DNA from: Prevotellaceae bacterium
GTDB lineage: Bacteria > Bacteroidota > Bacteroidia > Bacteroidales > UBA932
Length of the DNA stretch: 6,627 nucleotides
Reading direction: 5' to 3'
Assembly: GCA_031275145.1 (NCBI GenBank)
Contig: JAISPE010000048.1
Location: 1 to 6,627, forward strand
The notes beneath the pieces are model-generated. The model saw only the letters and a program-made list of their open reading frames with translations. It had not been told where the DNA came from and did no database searches. Both the position numbers and the translations under genes were made by a program. Every line of letters begins with the position of its first letter. Within the stretch, counting starts at the first letter, position 1. Of the stretch, positions 6,472-6,627 are shown piece after piece.

Positions 6472-6481
6472 TACGGGCGGC

Positions 6482-6561
6482 AAAACGAAGCGTCGGAAAA
6501 GCGAATCAGCAACTAACTAAAAAATAGATATTAGCAAAAGTGCATGGAAAAACGAAGCGTC
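6482..6561. repeat. 13-bp direct repeat AAAACGAAGCGTC, two copies
   Basis: AAAACGAAGCGTC occurs at 6482-6494 and again at 6549-6561, a start-to-start distance of 67 bp. Both copies are followed by (C)GGA. The first follows directly on the palindromic repeat block. A perfect 13-bp match at this distance is unlikely by chance and may reflect a duplicated regulator site or a short duplication. No function is evident. Confidence 0.55.
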
Positions 6562-6570
6562 CGGATTCTT

Positions 6571-6578
6571 TACTTTTG
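6571..6578 (+). promoter_or_regulatory. candidate -7 box for a gene beyond the right edge
   Basis: TACTTTTG (in the context TTTACTTTTGCT) is a perfect TAnnTTTG match. A second match, TACATTTG, lies at 6593-6600. Neither has a clear -33 TTG at 19-21 bp, so activator dependence is possible. The first box overlaps the right arm of the inverted repeat AGCAAAAGT/ACTTTTGCT. No start codon of a long gene follows within the window. Confidence 0.4.
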
Positions 6579-6579
6579 C

Positions 6580-6623
6580 TTTACATTCGGTTTACATTTG
6601 AACGGTATTTGAACGGTGTTCAA
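6580..6623. repeat. four 11-bp-phased repeats at the right edge
   Basis: Read in 11-bp steps the sequence is TTTACATTCGG (6580-6590), TTTACATTTGA (6591-6601), ACGGTATTTGA (6602-6612) and ACGGTGTTCAA (6613-6623). TTTACATT is repeated exactly 11 bp apart, and ATTTGAACGGT is an exact 11-bp tandem duplication (6596-6606, 6607-6617). The last part also forms TTGAAC-GGT-GTTCAA. One-turn-spaced direct repeats are the usual format for OmpR/PhoB-type response regulators. Confidence 0.6.
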
Positions 6624-6627
6624 GTAA

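Larger units (their letters stand above)
6315..6627. other. structured non-coding region, no convincing gene
   Basis: This 313-bp stretch to the right edge has no open frame I would call a gene. It begins AT-rich (6315-6375), then holds three palindromic alternating purine/pyrimidine repeats (6402-6471), a 13-bp direct repeat (6482-6494 and 6549-6561), a 9-bp inverted repeat AGCAAAAGT/ACTTTTGCT (6533-6541 and 6572-6580), two -7-like boxes, and 11-bp-phased repeats (6580-6623). The arrangement suggests the upstream control region of a + strand gene starting beyond the window. Confidence 0.6.

Noticed and set aside
6544..6612. 22-codon open frame starting MEKRSVRIL
   Set aside because: It is too short to support as a gene, has no ribosome binding site, and runs through both -7 boxes and the 11-bp repeats.

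Overview
The window looks like chromosomal DNA from a member of the Bacteroidota, probably the order Bacteroidales. Three things suggest this. Several intergenic stretches carry the Bacteroidota-type -7 promoter hexamer TAnnTTTG (157-164, 3139-3146, 6571-6578, 6593-6600). Most starts have A-rich rather than Shine-Dalgarno-type leaders. The subunit D, I and K proteins of the V/A-type ATPase and the long POT transporter resemble Bacteroidetes versions as I remember them. No database search was possible, so the placement is an inference.

All five genes lie on the + strand. Positions 1-195 are non-coding as far as I can tell: a small hairpin, then a promoter. Positions 196-3069 hold three genes of a V/A-type rotary ATPase in the order D (central rotor shaft), I (stator and ion channel subunit), K (membrane rotor-ring proteolipid). 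D and I overlap by 4 bp (ATGA), and K follows after 28 bp. The K ring protein keeps the full set of side chains that bind Na+ in Enterococcus hirae NtpK, so a Na+-coupled enzyme is likely. The catalytic A/B subunits and stalk E are not in the window.

After a 122-bp gap with an 11-bp inverted repeat and its own -7 box comes a 659-residue POT/PTR2 (proton-dependent oligopeptide) transporter at 3192-5171. It has a large extra-membrane insert between TM5 and TM6. A strong intrinsic terminator (5193-5229) closes it, yet the next gene (5244-6314) begins only about 14 bp later. That gene encodes an unrecognised, all-helical TPR-like soluble protein.

The last 313 bp (6315-6627) are non-coding and full of structure: a small AT-rich hairpin, three spacerless copies of a 23-24 bp alternating purine/pyrimidine palindromic repeat, a 13-bp direct repeat, a 9-bp inverted repeat overlapping a -7 box, and four 11-bp-phased repeats running to the window edge. 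This is the least explained part of the window. It is probably the control region of a gene beginning just past the right edge.

Functionally, the ATPase would build or use an ion gradient across the inner membrane, and the POT carrier would use an ion gradient to import di- and tripeptides. Both suit an amino-acid or peptide-fermenting anaerobe, but nothing in the sequence shows that they are co-regulated.
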